A DNA stretch of 53,692 bases from Thalassospira mesophila (GCF_002115755.1 NZ_JFKA01000017.1:1-53692); one strand, 5' to 3'; shown: positions 45,655 through 53,692, counted from the stretch's first letter. Numbers and translations: made by a program. The notes: generated from the letters alone by a model not told the origin.

Positions 45655-45705
45655 TTTTATCTGCCACTATCCCCGCAACATCCCTTTAAGCCCCGGTAAC
45701 ATCAA

Positions 45706-45735
45706 ATCTCGTTGATCAAAACCGATCAACGAGAT
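45706..45735 (-). terminator. terminator after the nitrate transporter gene
   Basis: A perfect 12-bp stem, ATCTCGTTGATC with GATCAACGAGAT, and a 6-nt loop, followed on the minus strand by TTTGATG. It lies 65 bp past the transporter stop codon. Confidence 0.75.
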
Positions 45736-45799
45736 CCTCATTGGGCGGGCGGGGAAAACACACAACGTGCATCTCCCCCGATCCATCATATTTTTGGTC

Positions 45800-47167
45800 T
45801 TATTCGGCAGCAACCGGTATCGCTGCCCCGTTCTGACCTTCCATCTTTTCGCGCTGCGCTTGCTCGAAACGGGCTTTTTCATCGGCAACAGTTTCGGGTG
45901 AAAACCGCACCGCCAGTGCCGCAAACGAACAAACCAGCACCGCAAACCCCAGATACATCAGGCCTTGCTGATAAGTAAGCGATTCGCTTTTAAACAAAAA
46001 TCCGGCAGCAACCGCCCCGGCATTGCCCCCGGCCCCGACGATACCGGCAACCGTGCCCAATGCCTTGCGATTGATGAAAGGGACAATGCCAAAGGTGGCC
46101 CCTTCCGACATTTGCACAAACAACGAAAACACAACCATTACAACAACGGCAACCACCAGGGCGTCCATCATCGAAAAGCCGATCAGGGCAATACCTTCAA
46201 TGAACAGGGCGACAAACAAAAACCTTACCCGCCCCGACAAACCTGATTTTGCAGCAAACCGGTCGGAAAACATTCCGCCCAGCGTGCGGGCAAAAATGTT
46301 CATTAATCCGAACAAACCGGCAATCAATCCGGCGGTTTCCAGCCCCAGTTCAAACCGGTCGTAAAAATAAAGGGCAGCAATATTGTTAATCGTTAATTCA
46401 ACCCCGAAGCACGCGCCATACACCAAAAACAGCGCCCAGACCCGAACATCGGCGATTGCGGCCATAATGCCCTTGCGCGCACCGCCATGATCATTTTCGG
46501 CATTCAATTCCCCGCTGGCCCGCATCTCCGCATAATTGCCATCCGGGCAGTCGGTGGTGAAAAACCAGTATGCCGCGGCCAGAACCAGCATCATCACGCC
46601 CGGCACAACCATCGCCAGACGCCAGCCCATGGCCTCGGTCACCCCGAACCCCAGAATAACCGCCAGCACCAGCGGCATGACCATTTGCGTTACACCGCCG
46701 CCAAGGTTGCCCCAGCCTGCGGTGGTGGCATTGGCGGTTCCCACCACGTTAGAAGCAAACATCGTCGAAGTGTGATATTGCGTAATAACAAAAGACGCGC
46801 CAATCGCCCCGATCGCCAGCCGCGCCAGCAAAAACGTCTGATAACTGTCGGCCAAGCCGATCAGCATCACCGGCAACGAGCCTAACACCAGCAACCCGGT
46901 ATAGGTTTTACGCGGTCCCAGCTTGTCGCAGAGCGGACCAATAATCAGACGGACCAAAACCGTGATGGCAACCGACGCAATAATGGTATTGCCAATTTGC
47001 CCCTTGGTCAGGCCAAGATCGTCGCGCACCAGCGGCATCAGCGGCGCAATGCCGAACCAGCCAAAAAAGCACAGAAAAAATGCCATCCAGGTCAGGTGAA
47101 ATGTCTTCATCTGAACTGTTTTCAGGCTAAACAGATTGATACGTGGGGACTTGTTCTTGAGTTCCAT
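45800..47167 (-). CDS. NarK/NrtP-type nitrate/nitrite MFS transporter
   Basis: A 455-residue major facilitator with about 12 membrane helices of the nitrate porter type. N-terminal FSLKTVQMKTFHLTWMAFFLCFFGWFGIAPLMPLVRDDLGL is the hallmark of this group, and conserved glycine-rich signatures (GWGNLGGGVTQMVMPL and GAGGNAGAVAAGFLF) lie in helices 5 and 11. It brings nitrate in for assimilation by NasA and NirBD. ATG 47167 is kept because the preceding conserved residues need it. Its leader carries ANTAR-type hairpins and a sigma-54-like promoter. Confidence 0.92.
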   Translation of the reverse strand: MELKNKSPRINLFSLKTVQMKTFHLTWMAFFLCFFGWFGIAPLMPLVRDDLGLTKGQIGNTIIASVAITVLVRLIIGPLCDKLGPRKTYTGLLVLGSLPVMLIGLADSYQTFLLARLAIGAIGASFVITQYHTSTMFASNVVGTANATTAGWGNLGGGVTQMVMPLVLAVILGFGVTEAMGWRLAMVVPGVMMLVLAAAYWFFTTDCPDGNYAEMRASGELNAENDHGGARKGIMAAIADVRVWALFLVYGACFGVELTINNIAALYFYDRFELGLETAGLIAGLFGLMNIFARTLGGMFSDRFAAKSGLSGRVRFLFVALFIEGIALIGFSMMDALVVAVVVMVVFSLFVQMSEGATFGIVPFINRKALGTVAGIVGAGGNAGAVAAGFLFKSESLTYQQGLMYLGFAVLVCSFAALAVRFSPETVADEKARFEQAQREKMEGQNGAAIPVAAE

Positions 47168-47301
47168 GGCGATGAAGCCCTTCGCTTTGGCCGCATATCG
47201 CGACCGACGGTTGTTTCCTGGCCACTTGCTTCATCATAGGGATTCCACTGGCGGCCGGTTACCATCAGGACCCGGGCAAAGCCACGGGCATCTGATGTGG
47301 A

Positions 47302-47348
47302 TCGTCCGCCATTGGACGAAGAACAATATTCCTCCATCGTTGGAGGAA
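47302..47348 (-). ncRNA. tandem ANTAR-type hairpins in the nitrate transporter leader
   Basis: On the minus strand the leader forms TTCCTCC-AACGAT-GGAGGAA (47348-47329), a 9-nt linker, then TCGTCC-AATGGC-GGACGA (47319-47302). Both stems are perfect and both hexaloops have A at position 1 and G at position 4, the fixed bases of known ANTAR targets. NasT is encoded downstream. I see no U-rich terminator after the second hairpin on this side; a long-range pairing (CATCAG with CTGATG, 47295-47270 region) may take that part. Confidence 0.75.
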
Positions 47349-47382
47349 AACCGCGGCATCGCGGCAGTCATAAGGCCATTTT

Positions 47383-47397
47383 GCAAATGGCGCGCCA
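47383..47397 (-). promoter_or_regulatory. sigma-54-like promoter of the nitrate transporter gene
   Basis: Read on the minus strand, TGGCGCG-CCAT-TTGC matches TGGCACG-N4-TTGC with one change (G for A). Transcription would begin near 47371, about 23 nt before the first ANTAR hairpin. An NtrC-type activator would be expected, but I find no convincing NtrC site. Confidence 0.65.
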
Positions 47398-47646
47398 AGT
47401 TTACTGCGCCGCCAAAAATCATCTCCATATCATTGAATAACAATAGAATTTTATTATTGCACCTGCGTCATCCGCAAAAACCGCCCTTCTTCACATGACT
47501 TTAATGCACAATAAATATACACACACAAATAATAGTGTTTATATTTTAATCATTTTTAGGCTTCGCTTTAAATTCCCAAAATTGCGTATCTGGAAACATC
47601 CCTTGTTTTCAATAAATTAAACCGGTTTTTACACTTCCCTTCAAAC

Positions 47647-47661
47647 TGGCATGTATTTTGT
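47647..47661 (+). promoter_or_regulatory. sigma-54-like promoter of nirBD-nasA
   Basis: TGGCATG-TATT-TTGT has the -24 GG and correct spacing but GT instead of GC at -12. Start would be near 47672, a few bases before the first leader hairpin at 47678, which supports the assignment. The AT-rich 250 bp between this and the opposite promoter has no gene and should hold the activator sites. Confidence 0.55.
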
Positions 47662-47677
47662 ATGGTTAAGAGGACTT

Positions 47678-47747
47678 GCAGGCAGCGACGCCTGTTCTGC
47701 CGTCGAAAAAAAAGATGGCATATATAATGAATCCAACGACGGGTTCA
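47678..47747 (+). ncRNA. tandem ANTAR-type hairpins in the nirB leader
   Basis: First hairpin GCAGGC-AGCGAC-GCCTGT (47678-47695, one G-U), second TGAATCC-AACGAC-GGGTTCA (47728-47747, one U-G). Both are hexaloops with A at position 1 and G at position 4, as in NasT targets. An A-rich linker of about 32 nt separates them, and an intrinsic terminator follows at 47759-47811. Confidence 0.82.
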
Positions 47748-47758
47748 CCGGATAACGA

Positions 47759-47811
47759 CGTCCGAAGCATGATTGGCCATTTAAGTGGCAGATCGGCTCG
47801 GGCGTTTTTTT
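47759..47811 (+). terminator. leader terminator (attenuator) before nirB
   Basis: CGTCCGA (47759-47765) pairs with TCGGGCG (47798-47804) over 7 bp with one G-U, and seven T follow (47805-47811). A small inner hairpin, GCCA-N6-TGGC, sits at 47776-47789. It ends 38 bp before the nirB ATG and just after the ANTAR hairpins, the arrangement of a NasT-controlled attenuator. Confidence 0.8.
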
Positions 47812-47849
47812 ATGCACATTCGCAACCCGCGAGTTGGAGCCAGAGACAC

Positions 47850-50315
47850 ATGAATTTCGTCCCTGCACATGAAACCGCTTCCCGCCCGCGCCTTGTCGTT
47901 ATCGGCAATGGCATGGCGGGTATCCGCACCGTCGAAGAATTGCTTTCACGCGCACCCGACAAATACAACATCACCGTTTTTGGCGCAGAACCGCGGGTCA
48001 ACTATAACCGCATCATGCTGTCGCCGTTGCTGTCGGGTGAAAAAACCTTCGATGATATCGTTATCAATCCGCTGGACTGGTACCAGCATAACAATATCCT
48101 GCTGCTGTCGGGCGACCCGGTGATCCATATCGACCGTGCCGAAAAATTTGTCATCAGCCGCAGCGGCACCAAAACCCCCTACGATCACCTGTTGCTCGCA
48201 ACCGGCTCTGATCCGATCATTATCCCGGTTCCCGGCCACAAATTGCCCGGCGTGGTCACTTTTCGTGATGTCGACGATGTCGACACCATGCTCGCTGCGG
48301 CAGAAAATGGCGGCGAAGCTGTGGTTATTGGCGGGGGGCTTCTGGGACTTGAAGCGGCGGTGGGTCTACAGGCTCGCGGCATGGCGGTAACGGTTATCCA
48401 TCTTGCATCCCATGTCATGGAACGCCAGCTTGACGGCTCTGCCGGGCATTTATTGCAAGAGGAATTGCGCCGTCGCGGCATCACCGTCATGACCGGTGCC
48501 GATACCGCCGAAATCTGCGGCACCGACCGCGTTACCGGTGTTTCGCTAAAAGACGGACACCATATTCCCGCCAGTCTGGTTGTGATGGCGGTCGGCATTC
48601 GCCCCAATGGCCGTTTGGCCAATGAAAGCGGCGTTGCGGTTGAACGCGGTATTGTCGTCAATGATGTCATGGCGACCAGCGACCCGTCGATCCATGCGGT
48701 TGGCGAATGCGTCCAGCATCGCGGCCTGTGTTACGGGCTGGTGGCCCCGCTTTTTGAAATGGCCAAAAGCTGTGCCGATGATCTGGCGGGCATTAACAGC
48801 ACCGGTTATGGCGGGTCTGTTACCTCGACCAAACTCAAGGTCACCGGGGTGGATGTTTTTTCCGCCGGTGATTTTTCCAGCGGGCCCGACTGTGACGACA
48901 TCGTTTTTCGCGATGCCGGGCGCGGGGTTTACAAACGCATTATCCTTTTTGAAGGCCGCATTCGTGGTGCCGTCCTTTATGGCGATACATCGGACGGGGC
49001 GTGGTATTTCCAGCTCATGAAGGACGAAACCGATGTTACCGACCTTCGCAACAGCCTTGCCTTTGGTCAGGCCTTCGCCGGAGGATCCGCAACAAACCCT
49101 ATTGATGCCGTTGCCGCCCTGCCCGATAACGCAGAAATTTGCGGCTGCAACGGCATTTGCAAAGGCAGCATTGTTTCTGCCATCACCGAAAAAAACCTCA
49201 CCAGCCTTGATGATGTCAAGGCTCATACCAAGGCCTCGGCCTCTTGCGGGTCTTGCGCCGGGCTGGTTGAAAGCCTGCTCGCAGCAACCTTGGGCGGGGG
49301 TTATCAGGCCGCATCGGTCAAACCGATTTGCCCCTGTACTGATCATGATCACGATAATGTTCGCCGCCTGATCCGGGCACGCGCCCTTAAAACCATGCCT
49401 GCAGTTATGCAGGAACTCGAATGGAAAACCCCCGATGGCTGTCATATCTGCCGGCCAGCCCTGAATTATTACCTGCTTGCGGCGTGGCCGGGCGACTATG
49501 TCGATCACGGGGCATCGCGCTTTATCAATGAGCGTGTCCACGCCAACATTCAAAAAGACGGCACCTATTCGGTTGTGCCACGCATGTGGGGCGGCTTGAC
49601 CAACCCGCGCGAATTGCGCGCCATTGCCGATGTGGCCGACAAGTTTAACATTCCCACCGTCAAGGTTACCGGCGGCCAGCGTATCGACCTTTTGGGGGTT
49701 AAAAAACAGGACCTGCCCGCCGTCTGGGCCGACCTTAATTCCGCGGGTATGGTTTCAGGCCATGCCTATGGCAAATCATTGCGCACCGTCAAAACCTGTG
49801 TCGGTCAGGAATGGTGCCGTTTTGGCACCCAGATGTCGCTTGGCATGGGGGTGGCGCTTGAAAAAATGACCTGGGGGTCATGGATGCCGCACAAATTCAA
49901 AATGGCGGTTTCGGGCTGCCCGCGCAATTGCGCCGAAGCCACCATCAAGGATTTCGGCGTGATCGCCACCGATGGCGGCTGGGATTTGCATGTGGGGGGC
50001 AATGGCGGCATTCATCTTCGCGCGACCGAACTTTTATGCAAGGTCACGACCGAAGCCGAAGTTCGCGAATATTGCGGGGCTTTTATCCAGCTTTACCGCG
50101 AAACAGCCCGCTATCTTGAACGCACCGCCCCCTGGATCGAACGGGTCGGGTTAAAATACGTTCAGGACCGCATGGTCGAGGATGCCCAAAACCGGGCCAC
50201 CCTGTTTGCCCGCTTTATCGAAAGCCAGAAAACAGCCCAGATCGACCCTTGGGCCGAACGTGCCACTGGCGGCGTTGATGCCCATGAATTCAAACATCTG
50301 ACAGCAGCGGAGTAA
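47850..50315 (+). CDS. nirB: assimilatory nitrite reductase large subunit
   Basis: An 821-residue cytoplasmic NAD(P)H nitrite reductase subunit. FAD domain (PRLVVIGNGMAG), NADH domain (VVIGGGLLGLEAA), a BFD-like [2Fe-2S] domain (CGCNGICKG...SASCGSC), and a C-terminal siroheme/[4Fe-4S] reductase domain (CVGQEWC and CPRNC). It reduces nitrite to ammonium with NirD. The ATG at 47850 is chosen because the upstream open frame runs through the leader hairpins and terminator. nirD follows after 4 bp. Confidence 0.95.
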   Translation: MNFVPAHETASRPRLVVIGNGMAGIRTVEELLSRAPDKYNITVFGAEPRVNYNRIMLSPLLSGEKTFDDIVINPLDWYQHNNILLLSGDPVIHIDRAEKFVISRSGTKTPYDHLLLATGSDPIIIPVPGHKLPGVVTFRDVDDVDTMLAAAENGGEAVVIGGGLLGLEAAVGLQARGMAVTVIHLASHVMERQLDGSAGHLLQEELRRRGITVMTGADTAEICGTDRVTGVSLKDGHHIPASLVVMAVGIRPNGRLANESGVAVERGIVVNDVMATSDPSIHAVGECVQHRGLCYGLVAPLFEMAKSCADDLAGINSTGYGGSVTSTKLKVTGVDVFSAGDFSSGPDCDDIVFRDAGRGVYKRIILFEGRIRGAVLYGDTSDGAWYFQLMKDETDVTDLRNSLAFGQAFAGGSATNPIDAVAALPDNAEICGCNGICKGSIVSAITEKNLTSLDDVKAHTKASASCGSCAGLVESLLAATLGGGYQAASVKPICPCTDHDHDNVRRLIRARALKTMPAVMQELEWKTPDGCHICRPALNYYLLAAWPGDYVDHGASRFINERVHANIQKDGTYSVVPRMWGGLTNPRELRAIADVADKFNIPTVKVTGGQRIDLLGVKKQDLPAVWADLNSAGMVSGHAYGKSLRTVKTCVGQEWCRFGTQMSLGMGVALEKMTWGSWMPHKFKMAVSGCPRNCAEATIKDFGVIATDGGWDLHVGGNGGIHLRATELLCKVTTEAEVREYCGAFIQLYRETARYLERTAPWIERVGLKYVQDRMVEDAQNRATLFARFIESQKTAQIDPWAERATGGVDAHEFKHLTAAE

Positions 50316-50319
50316 CCCC

Positions 50320-50670
50320 ATGGCCGACATCTTGAACTGGGTCGACATTGGCCCGCTAGACGGCATCCCCGTACAAGGGGCCCGCACCTTGCAAACTGCC
50401 AGCGACCGCATTGCCGTATTTCGCACCCTTGATAATCAGGTTTTTGCCCTGCTTGACCGCTGCCCGCACAAACAGGGGCCGTTGTCGCAGGGCATCGTGC
50501 ATGGCCATTTTGTCACCTGCCCGCTGCATAATATGGTGTTTTCGCTCGAAACCGGGCTGGCACAAGGGGCCGATGACGGTTGTGCCGCAAAAATGGAAAC
50601 CCGCCTTGAAAACGGCATGGTTCGGGTTGGGCTCACCCCTTCGCAAATGGCAAAGCCCGATGCACAATGA
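50320..50670 (+). CDS. nirD: nitrite reductase small subunit
   Basis: A 116-residue Rieske-fold subunit. The cluster ligands are present (C48-P-H50 and C67-x2-H70 in CPHKQG and CPLHNM), unlike some NirD proteins that have lost them, so it probably carries a [2Fe-2S] cluster. Its end overlaps the nasA start by 11 bp. Confidence 0.93.
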   Translation: MADILNWVDIGPLDGIPVQGARTLQTASDRIAVFRTLDNQVFALLDRCPHKQGPLSQGIVHGHFVTCPLHNMVFSLETGLAQGADDGCAAKMETRLENGMVRVGLTPSQMAKPDAQ

Positions 50671-53404
50671 CATTAAAACAACCTGCCCGTATTGCGGCGT
50701 TGGCTGCGGTATAATCGTCTCTCCCTCCCGGGACGGCCAGGTGGTTGGGGGCGACCCCGACCACCCGGCCAACCGGGGACGGTTATGTTCCAAGGGCGCG
50801 GCCCTGATTGACAGCATTACCGCGGAAAGCCGCGATGATTTTCGGCTTGAAACCCCTTTGATTGACGGCACCCCGGCAGACTGGCCAACCGCCATTGCCC
50901 AAACAGCACACCGCCTGGCCGATACCATTGCCCGGCACGGGCCGCGCTCGGTGGCGTTTTATGTCTCGGGCCAGCTTCTGACCGAAGACTATTATGTCGC
51001 CAACAAACTGCTTAAAGGGTTTATCGGCTCGCCCCATATCGACACCAATTCACGGCTGTGCATGGCATCAACCGTGGTCGGCCACAAGCGCGCCTTTGGC
51101 AGCGATATTGTTCCGGGCTGCTACGAAGACCTCGAAATTGCCGATCTGGTTATTTTAACCGGCTCCAACCTGGCCTGGTGTCATCCGGTACTATTTCAGC
51201 GCCTGCGCGCGGCCCGCCAGAAAAACGGCACCAAAATTATTGTCATCGACCCGCGCAAAACAGCAAGCTGCGACATTGCCGATTTGCATCTTCCCCTTGC
51301 CCCTGGCAGCGACGTTGCCCTGTTTAACGGGCTTTTGGCATGGCTGGCCGATCAGGCAAAACTCGATCACACCTTTCTCACACGCCATGTCAGCGGCACC
51401 GAAGATGCCTTGGCATCGGCCCACGCTGATTGCCCCGATATTGCGACAACGGCGCAAAAATGCGGGCTGTCGCGGGGCGATGTCGAACAATTCTTTAATT
51501 TGTTTGCCGATCACGCCCGCACGGTGACGGTGTTTTCGCAAGGCGTTAATCAGTCCAGCAGCGGGTCCGACAAGGTCAATGCCATTATTAATGTCCACCT
51601 TGCCACCGGGCGGGTCGGCCTGCCCGGATCATCGCCGTTTTCGGTCACGGGGCAGCCCAATGCCATGGGCGGACGCGAGGTCGGCGGACTTGCCAACCAG
51701 CTTGCCGCCCATATGGACCCCAACAACCCGTTTGATGTCGACCGGCTGGCCCGGTTCTGGAACGCACCCAACCTGCAACAGGGCGAAGGCTACAAGGCTG
51801 TCGACCTGTTCGATGCTGTTGCCACGGGCGAGATAAAAGCAATCTGGGTGATGGCGACCAACCCGGTGGTCAGCCTGCCCGACACCAGCAAGGTGCGGGC
51901 CGCACTGGCCAATTGCCCACTGGTGATTGTCTCAGACGTCGTTAATAACAACGACACCCTGAAATACGCCCATATCAAACTTCCGGCCAGCGCATGGGGC
52001 GAAAAATCAGGCACCGTTACCAATTCCGAACGCCGTATTTCCCGTCAGCGCCCCTTTCGCCAAGGCCCCGCCCTGGCCCGGCCCGACTGGTGGATCATGG
52101 CAGAAATTGCTAAAAAAATGGGCTTTGATCACGGCTTTGAGTGGCAGGATGTTGCCGAAATTTTTGCCGAACATGCCGCCTTGTCCGAATTTGAAAATGA
52201 TGGCCTGCGTGCCTTTGATATTGGCGAATGGGCACAAACCGGAAAATCACTTAAACCACGCTATGATGCCATGGCCCCGTTTCAATGGCCCGCCTCGCGC
52301 CACTATCAACCCAAAACCGGGGCGAAGCGGCTGTTTGGCGATGGCCTGTTTGCCACATCAAACCGCCGGGCCCGCATGGTTTCCCTGCGCTACATCGCCC
52401 CGCGCAGCAACACCAGCCCCGACTACCCGTTAATCGCCAATAGTGGCCGCTATCGCGACCAGTGGCACACCATGACGCGCACAGGCACCGTCGCCCGGCT
52501 GTGCGCACACCGGCCCGAACCCCTGCTTGAAATGCATCCCGATGATGCCCGGAACTGTGACCTTGGCGACGGCGACATTGCCCGCATTACCAGCCATCAG
52601 GGAACGGCATTAATGCGTGTTTCCCTCAGCCCGTCGCAGGCCGTGGGTCAGATTTTTGTCCCCATGCACTGGAACGACAGCTTTTCATCGGCCAGCAGCA
52701 TTGGCCAACTGGTTGCCCCCCATGTTGACCCGTTATCGGGCCAACCCGAAAGCAAACATATCGCGGTCAGTGTTAGCCGGTTTAACGCCTGCTGGCAGGC
52801 GGTTTTGCTCACCAATGATGTGGTTGATCTGCAAGATGTGCCCTATTGGGTCCGCACCACCGGGCAGGGCTGCAACATCATTGAACTTGCCGGCGAAACC
52901 CCCATCGCGTTTTCCACCTTGCTGCCCGATTTCGCCCGTCAAAACCAGCCCGGCATCGACGATACAAACGGTATCAACGGCACAAACGGCACAAACGCCA
53001 TCAACGACATCGACCTGCTTGAATATAACGACATCCGCCGCGCCACCCATCGCTACGCCAGCATTCGCCATGGCAAACTCGGCGGCGCGCTGTTTGTTGG
53101 CCCGACCCGCCAAACCCTGGGCCGCGACTGGATATCCTCCCTGTTCGGGCAAAACACCCTGCCCACGCCCGACCGCATGGCTCTTCTCGCAGGTCACCTC
53201 CCCGATGCCAGTGCAGCAAATGATAAACTGATCTGTTCGTGCTTTTCCGTCGGCCTGGCGAAAATCACCAACGCCATCTGCACCCAAAATGCCGTCACCA
53301 CCGATGATATCGGCCGCCTGCTCGAAGCAGGCACCGGCTGCGGCTCCTGCCTGCCCGAACTTCAGGATATCATTGATACAACGGCTGTGAAGGCTGCGGA
53401 ATAG
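50660..53404 (+). CDS. nasA: assimilatory nitrate reductase catalytic subunit
   Basis: A 914-residue molybdenum enzyme that reduces nitrate to nitrite in the cytoplasm. N-terminal [4Fe-4S] motif CPYCGVGC with a later Cys (RLCSKG), Mo ligand C134 in SRLCMAST, the bis-MGD domains, and a C-terminal BFD-like [2Fe-2S] domain (CSCFSVG and GCGSC), the NasA layout that takes electrons from a partner. A run of Asn, Gly and Thr repeats (near residue 770-785) lies just before it. The ATG at 50660 is chosen because it opens directly on the conserved N-terminus. The last gene of the operon. Confidence 0.95.
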   Translation: MHNDIKTTCPYCGVGCGIIVSPSRDGQVVGGDPDHPANRGRLCSKGAALIDSITAESRDDFRLETPLIDGTPADWPTAIAQTAHRLADTIARHGPRSVAFYVSGQLLTEDYYVANKLLKGFIGSPHIDTNSRLCMASTVVGHKRAFGSDIVPGCYEDLEIADLVILTGSNLAWCHPVLFQRLRAARQKNGTKIIVIDPRKTASCDIADLHLPLAPGSDVALFNGLLAWLADQAKLDHTFLTRHVSGTEDALASAHADCPDIATTAQKCGLSRGDVEQFFNLFADHARTVTVFSQGVNQSSSGSDKVNAIINVHLATGRVGLPGSSPFSVTGQPNAMGGREVGGLANQLAAHMDPNNPFDVDRLARFWNAPNLQQGEGYKAVDLFDAVATGEIKAIWVMATNPVVSLPDTSKVRAALANCPLVIVSDVVNNNDTLKYAHIKLPASAWGEKSGTVTNSERRISRQRPFRQGPALARPDWWIMAEIAKKMGFDHGFEWQDVAEIFAEHAALSEFENDGLRAFDIGEWAQTGKSLKPRYDAMAPFQWPASRHYQPKTGAKRLFGDGLFATSNRRARMVSLRYIAPRSNTSPDYPLIANSGRYRDQWHTMTRTGTVARLCAHRPEPLLEMHPDDARNCDLGDGDIARITSHQGTALMRVSLSPSQAVGQIFVPMHWNDSFSSASSIGQLVAPHVDPLSGQPESKHIAVSVSRFNACWQAVLLTNDVVDLQDVPYWVRTTGQGCNIIELAGETPIAFSTLLPDFARQNQPGIDDTNGINGTNGTNAINDIDLLEYNDIRRATHRYASIRHGKLGGALFVGPTRQTLGRDWISSLFGQNTLPTPDRMALLAGHLPDASAANDKLICSCFSVGLAKITNAICTQNAVTTDDIGRLLEAGTGCGSCLPELQDIIDTTAVKAAE

Positions 53405-53503
53405 AGAAGCGAGAAGGTGAAGTTGTGGAATCAAACACATCAGGCGATGTGGTATGGTGACTTGCTTTTTTGATACGCACCAGATGCAATATCCGCAATC
53501 CAC

Positions 53504-53520
53504 GCGCGGCTTCGCCGCGC
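53504..53520. repeat. GC-rich hairpin after nasA
   Basis: GCGCGGC-TTC-GCCGCGC, a perfect 7-bp stem 100 bp past the nasA stop codon. It resembles REP-type intergenic hairpins and could act as a terminator or mRNA stabiliser. Confidence 0.45.
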
Positions 53521-53521
53521 T

Positions 53522-53604
53522 CGACCTTCAGGTTATGAGCACAGGCCCACAACGACAAAACCCTGCCAAAAGGCAGGGTTTGAGGTTTTTGGTTGCGGGG
53601 GCCA
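53522..53604 (-). other. two blocks resembling initiator tRNA-Met, not a complete tRNA
   Basis: Read on the minus strand, GCTCATAACCTGAAGGTCG (53540-53522) equals the anticodon arm of bacterial initiator tRNA-Met, and TGGCCCCCGCAACCA (53604-53590) equals its 3' end. They are in the wrong order for one tRNA, with a terminator between them, and I cannot assemble a full cloverleaf. They may be remnants of tRNA copies or of an insertion at a tRNA gene, or chance. Confidence 0.35.
53558..53590. terminator. strong terminator near the window end
   Basis: AAACCCTGCC-AAAA-GGCAGGGTTT, a perfect 10-bp stem, followed by GAGGTTTTT on the plus strand. It could end the nirBD-nasA transcript, 150 bp past the nasA stop, or work from the other strand. 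The remaining bases to the end show no gene. Confidence 0.75.
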
Positions 53605-53692
53605 GATTGGGCTCCGCCAGCTACGGCCTTTGGCCTTCGCAAAGAACTGTGGCAACCAGGCATTGGCCTATTGTAAGCGGTGCGAGCGGCCC

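Noticed and set aside
47400..47640. NtrC sites for the divergent nitrate promoters
   Set aside because: TGCAC occurs but no paired GGTGCA at the right spacing.
47676..47849. Upstream TTG and ATG codons for nirB
   Set aside because: The frame runs through the leader hairpins and terminator, and the residues are unlike NirB.
48546..49553. 335-codon minus-strand open frame inside nirB
   Set aside because: Antisense shadow of a clear gene; the same holds for other long antisense frames in the OFA transporter (10687-11502), fdsA (16561-17379) and pelC (27542-28315).
53370..53663. 97-codon minus-strand open frame at the window end
   Set aside because: It runs over a terminator, a GC hairpin and tRNA-like blocks and into nasA. 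It looks like translated intergenic sequence.

Overview
The window looks like chromosome of a heterotrophic alphaproteobacterium, probably Rhodospirillales and close to Thalassospira. The grounds are an NAD-linked Fds-type formate dehydrogenase, NasT/NasS nitrate control, a Pel polysaccharide locus, moderate GC, and dense operons with overlapping start and stop codons. This placement comes from gene content only. There are 36 protein genes and no complete RNA gene. No insertion sequence, phage gene or CRISPR array was seen.

Region 1 (1-9.8 kb): an aldose-1-epimerase-like protein, an FdhF/YdeP-type molybdopterin oxidoreductase, a YghA-like short-chain dehydrogenase, a DUF4396 membrane protein, a two-component pair (sigma-54 activator and Cache-sensor histidine kinase) and a small secreted protein of unknown role. 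Region 2 (9.9-19.4 kb) is a formate module: an OFA-family transporter, a LysR regulator, the formate dehydrogenase subunits fdsG, fdsB, fdsA and fdsD, and the sulfurtransferase fdhD. The transporter has a textbook sigma-54 promoter and two matching palindromes 42 bp apart upstream, which suits control by the nearby activator.

Region 3 (19.4-40.7 kb) is a Pel exopolysaccharide locus with an unusual layout. PelA is reduced to its deacetylase part. PelB is split into a TPR scaffold gene and a separate TPR-plus-beta-barrel gene. pelC, D, E, F and G follow. The missing PelA hydrolase activity is supplied by a separate GH114 gene, convergent with pelG and translationally coupled to a lone receiver-domain protein. 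Beside it are a receiver-GGDEF diguanylate cyclase, a 1150-residue hybrid kinase with its own Hpt domain, and a sugar-nucleotide epimerase that may play the PelX role. Together they read as a phosphorelay, c-di-GMP synthesis, Pel secretion and Pel hydrolysis unit.

Region 4 (40.8-53.4 kb) is nitrate assimilation: mobA and a DUF2478 protein, an AI-2E-family exporter, nasS and nasT (nitrate sensor and ANTAR antiterminator), a NarK-type nitrate transporter, nirB, nirD and nasA. The divergent nrtP/nirB interval holds, on each side, a sigma-54-like promoter followed by tandem hexaloop hairpins of the ANTAR target type. On the nirB side an intrinsic terminator follows just before the start codon. 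Nitrogen limitation (sigma-54) and nitrate (NasT/NasS) are therefore probably combined on both transcripts. Molybdenum enzymes and their cofactor genes recur across the window (YdeP-like protein, FdsA, FdhD, MobA, NasA).
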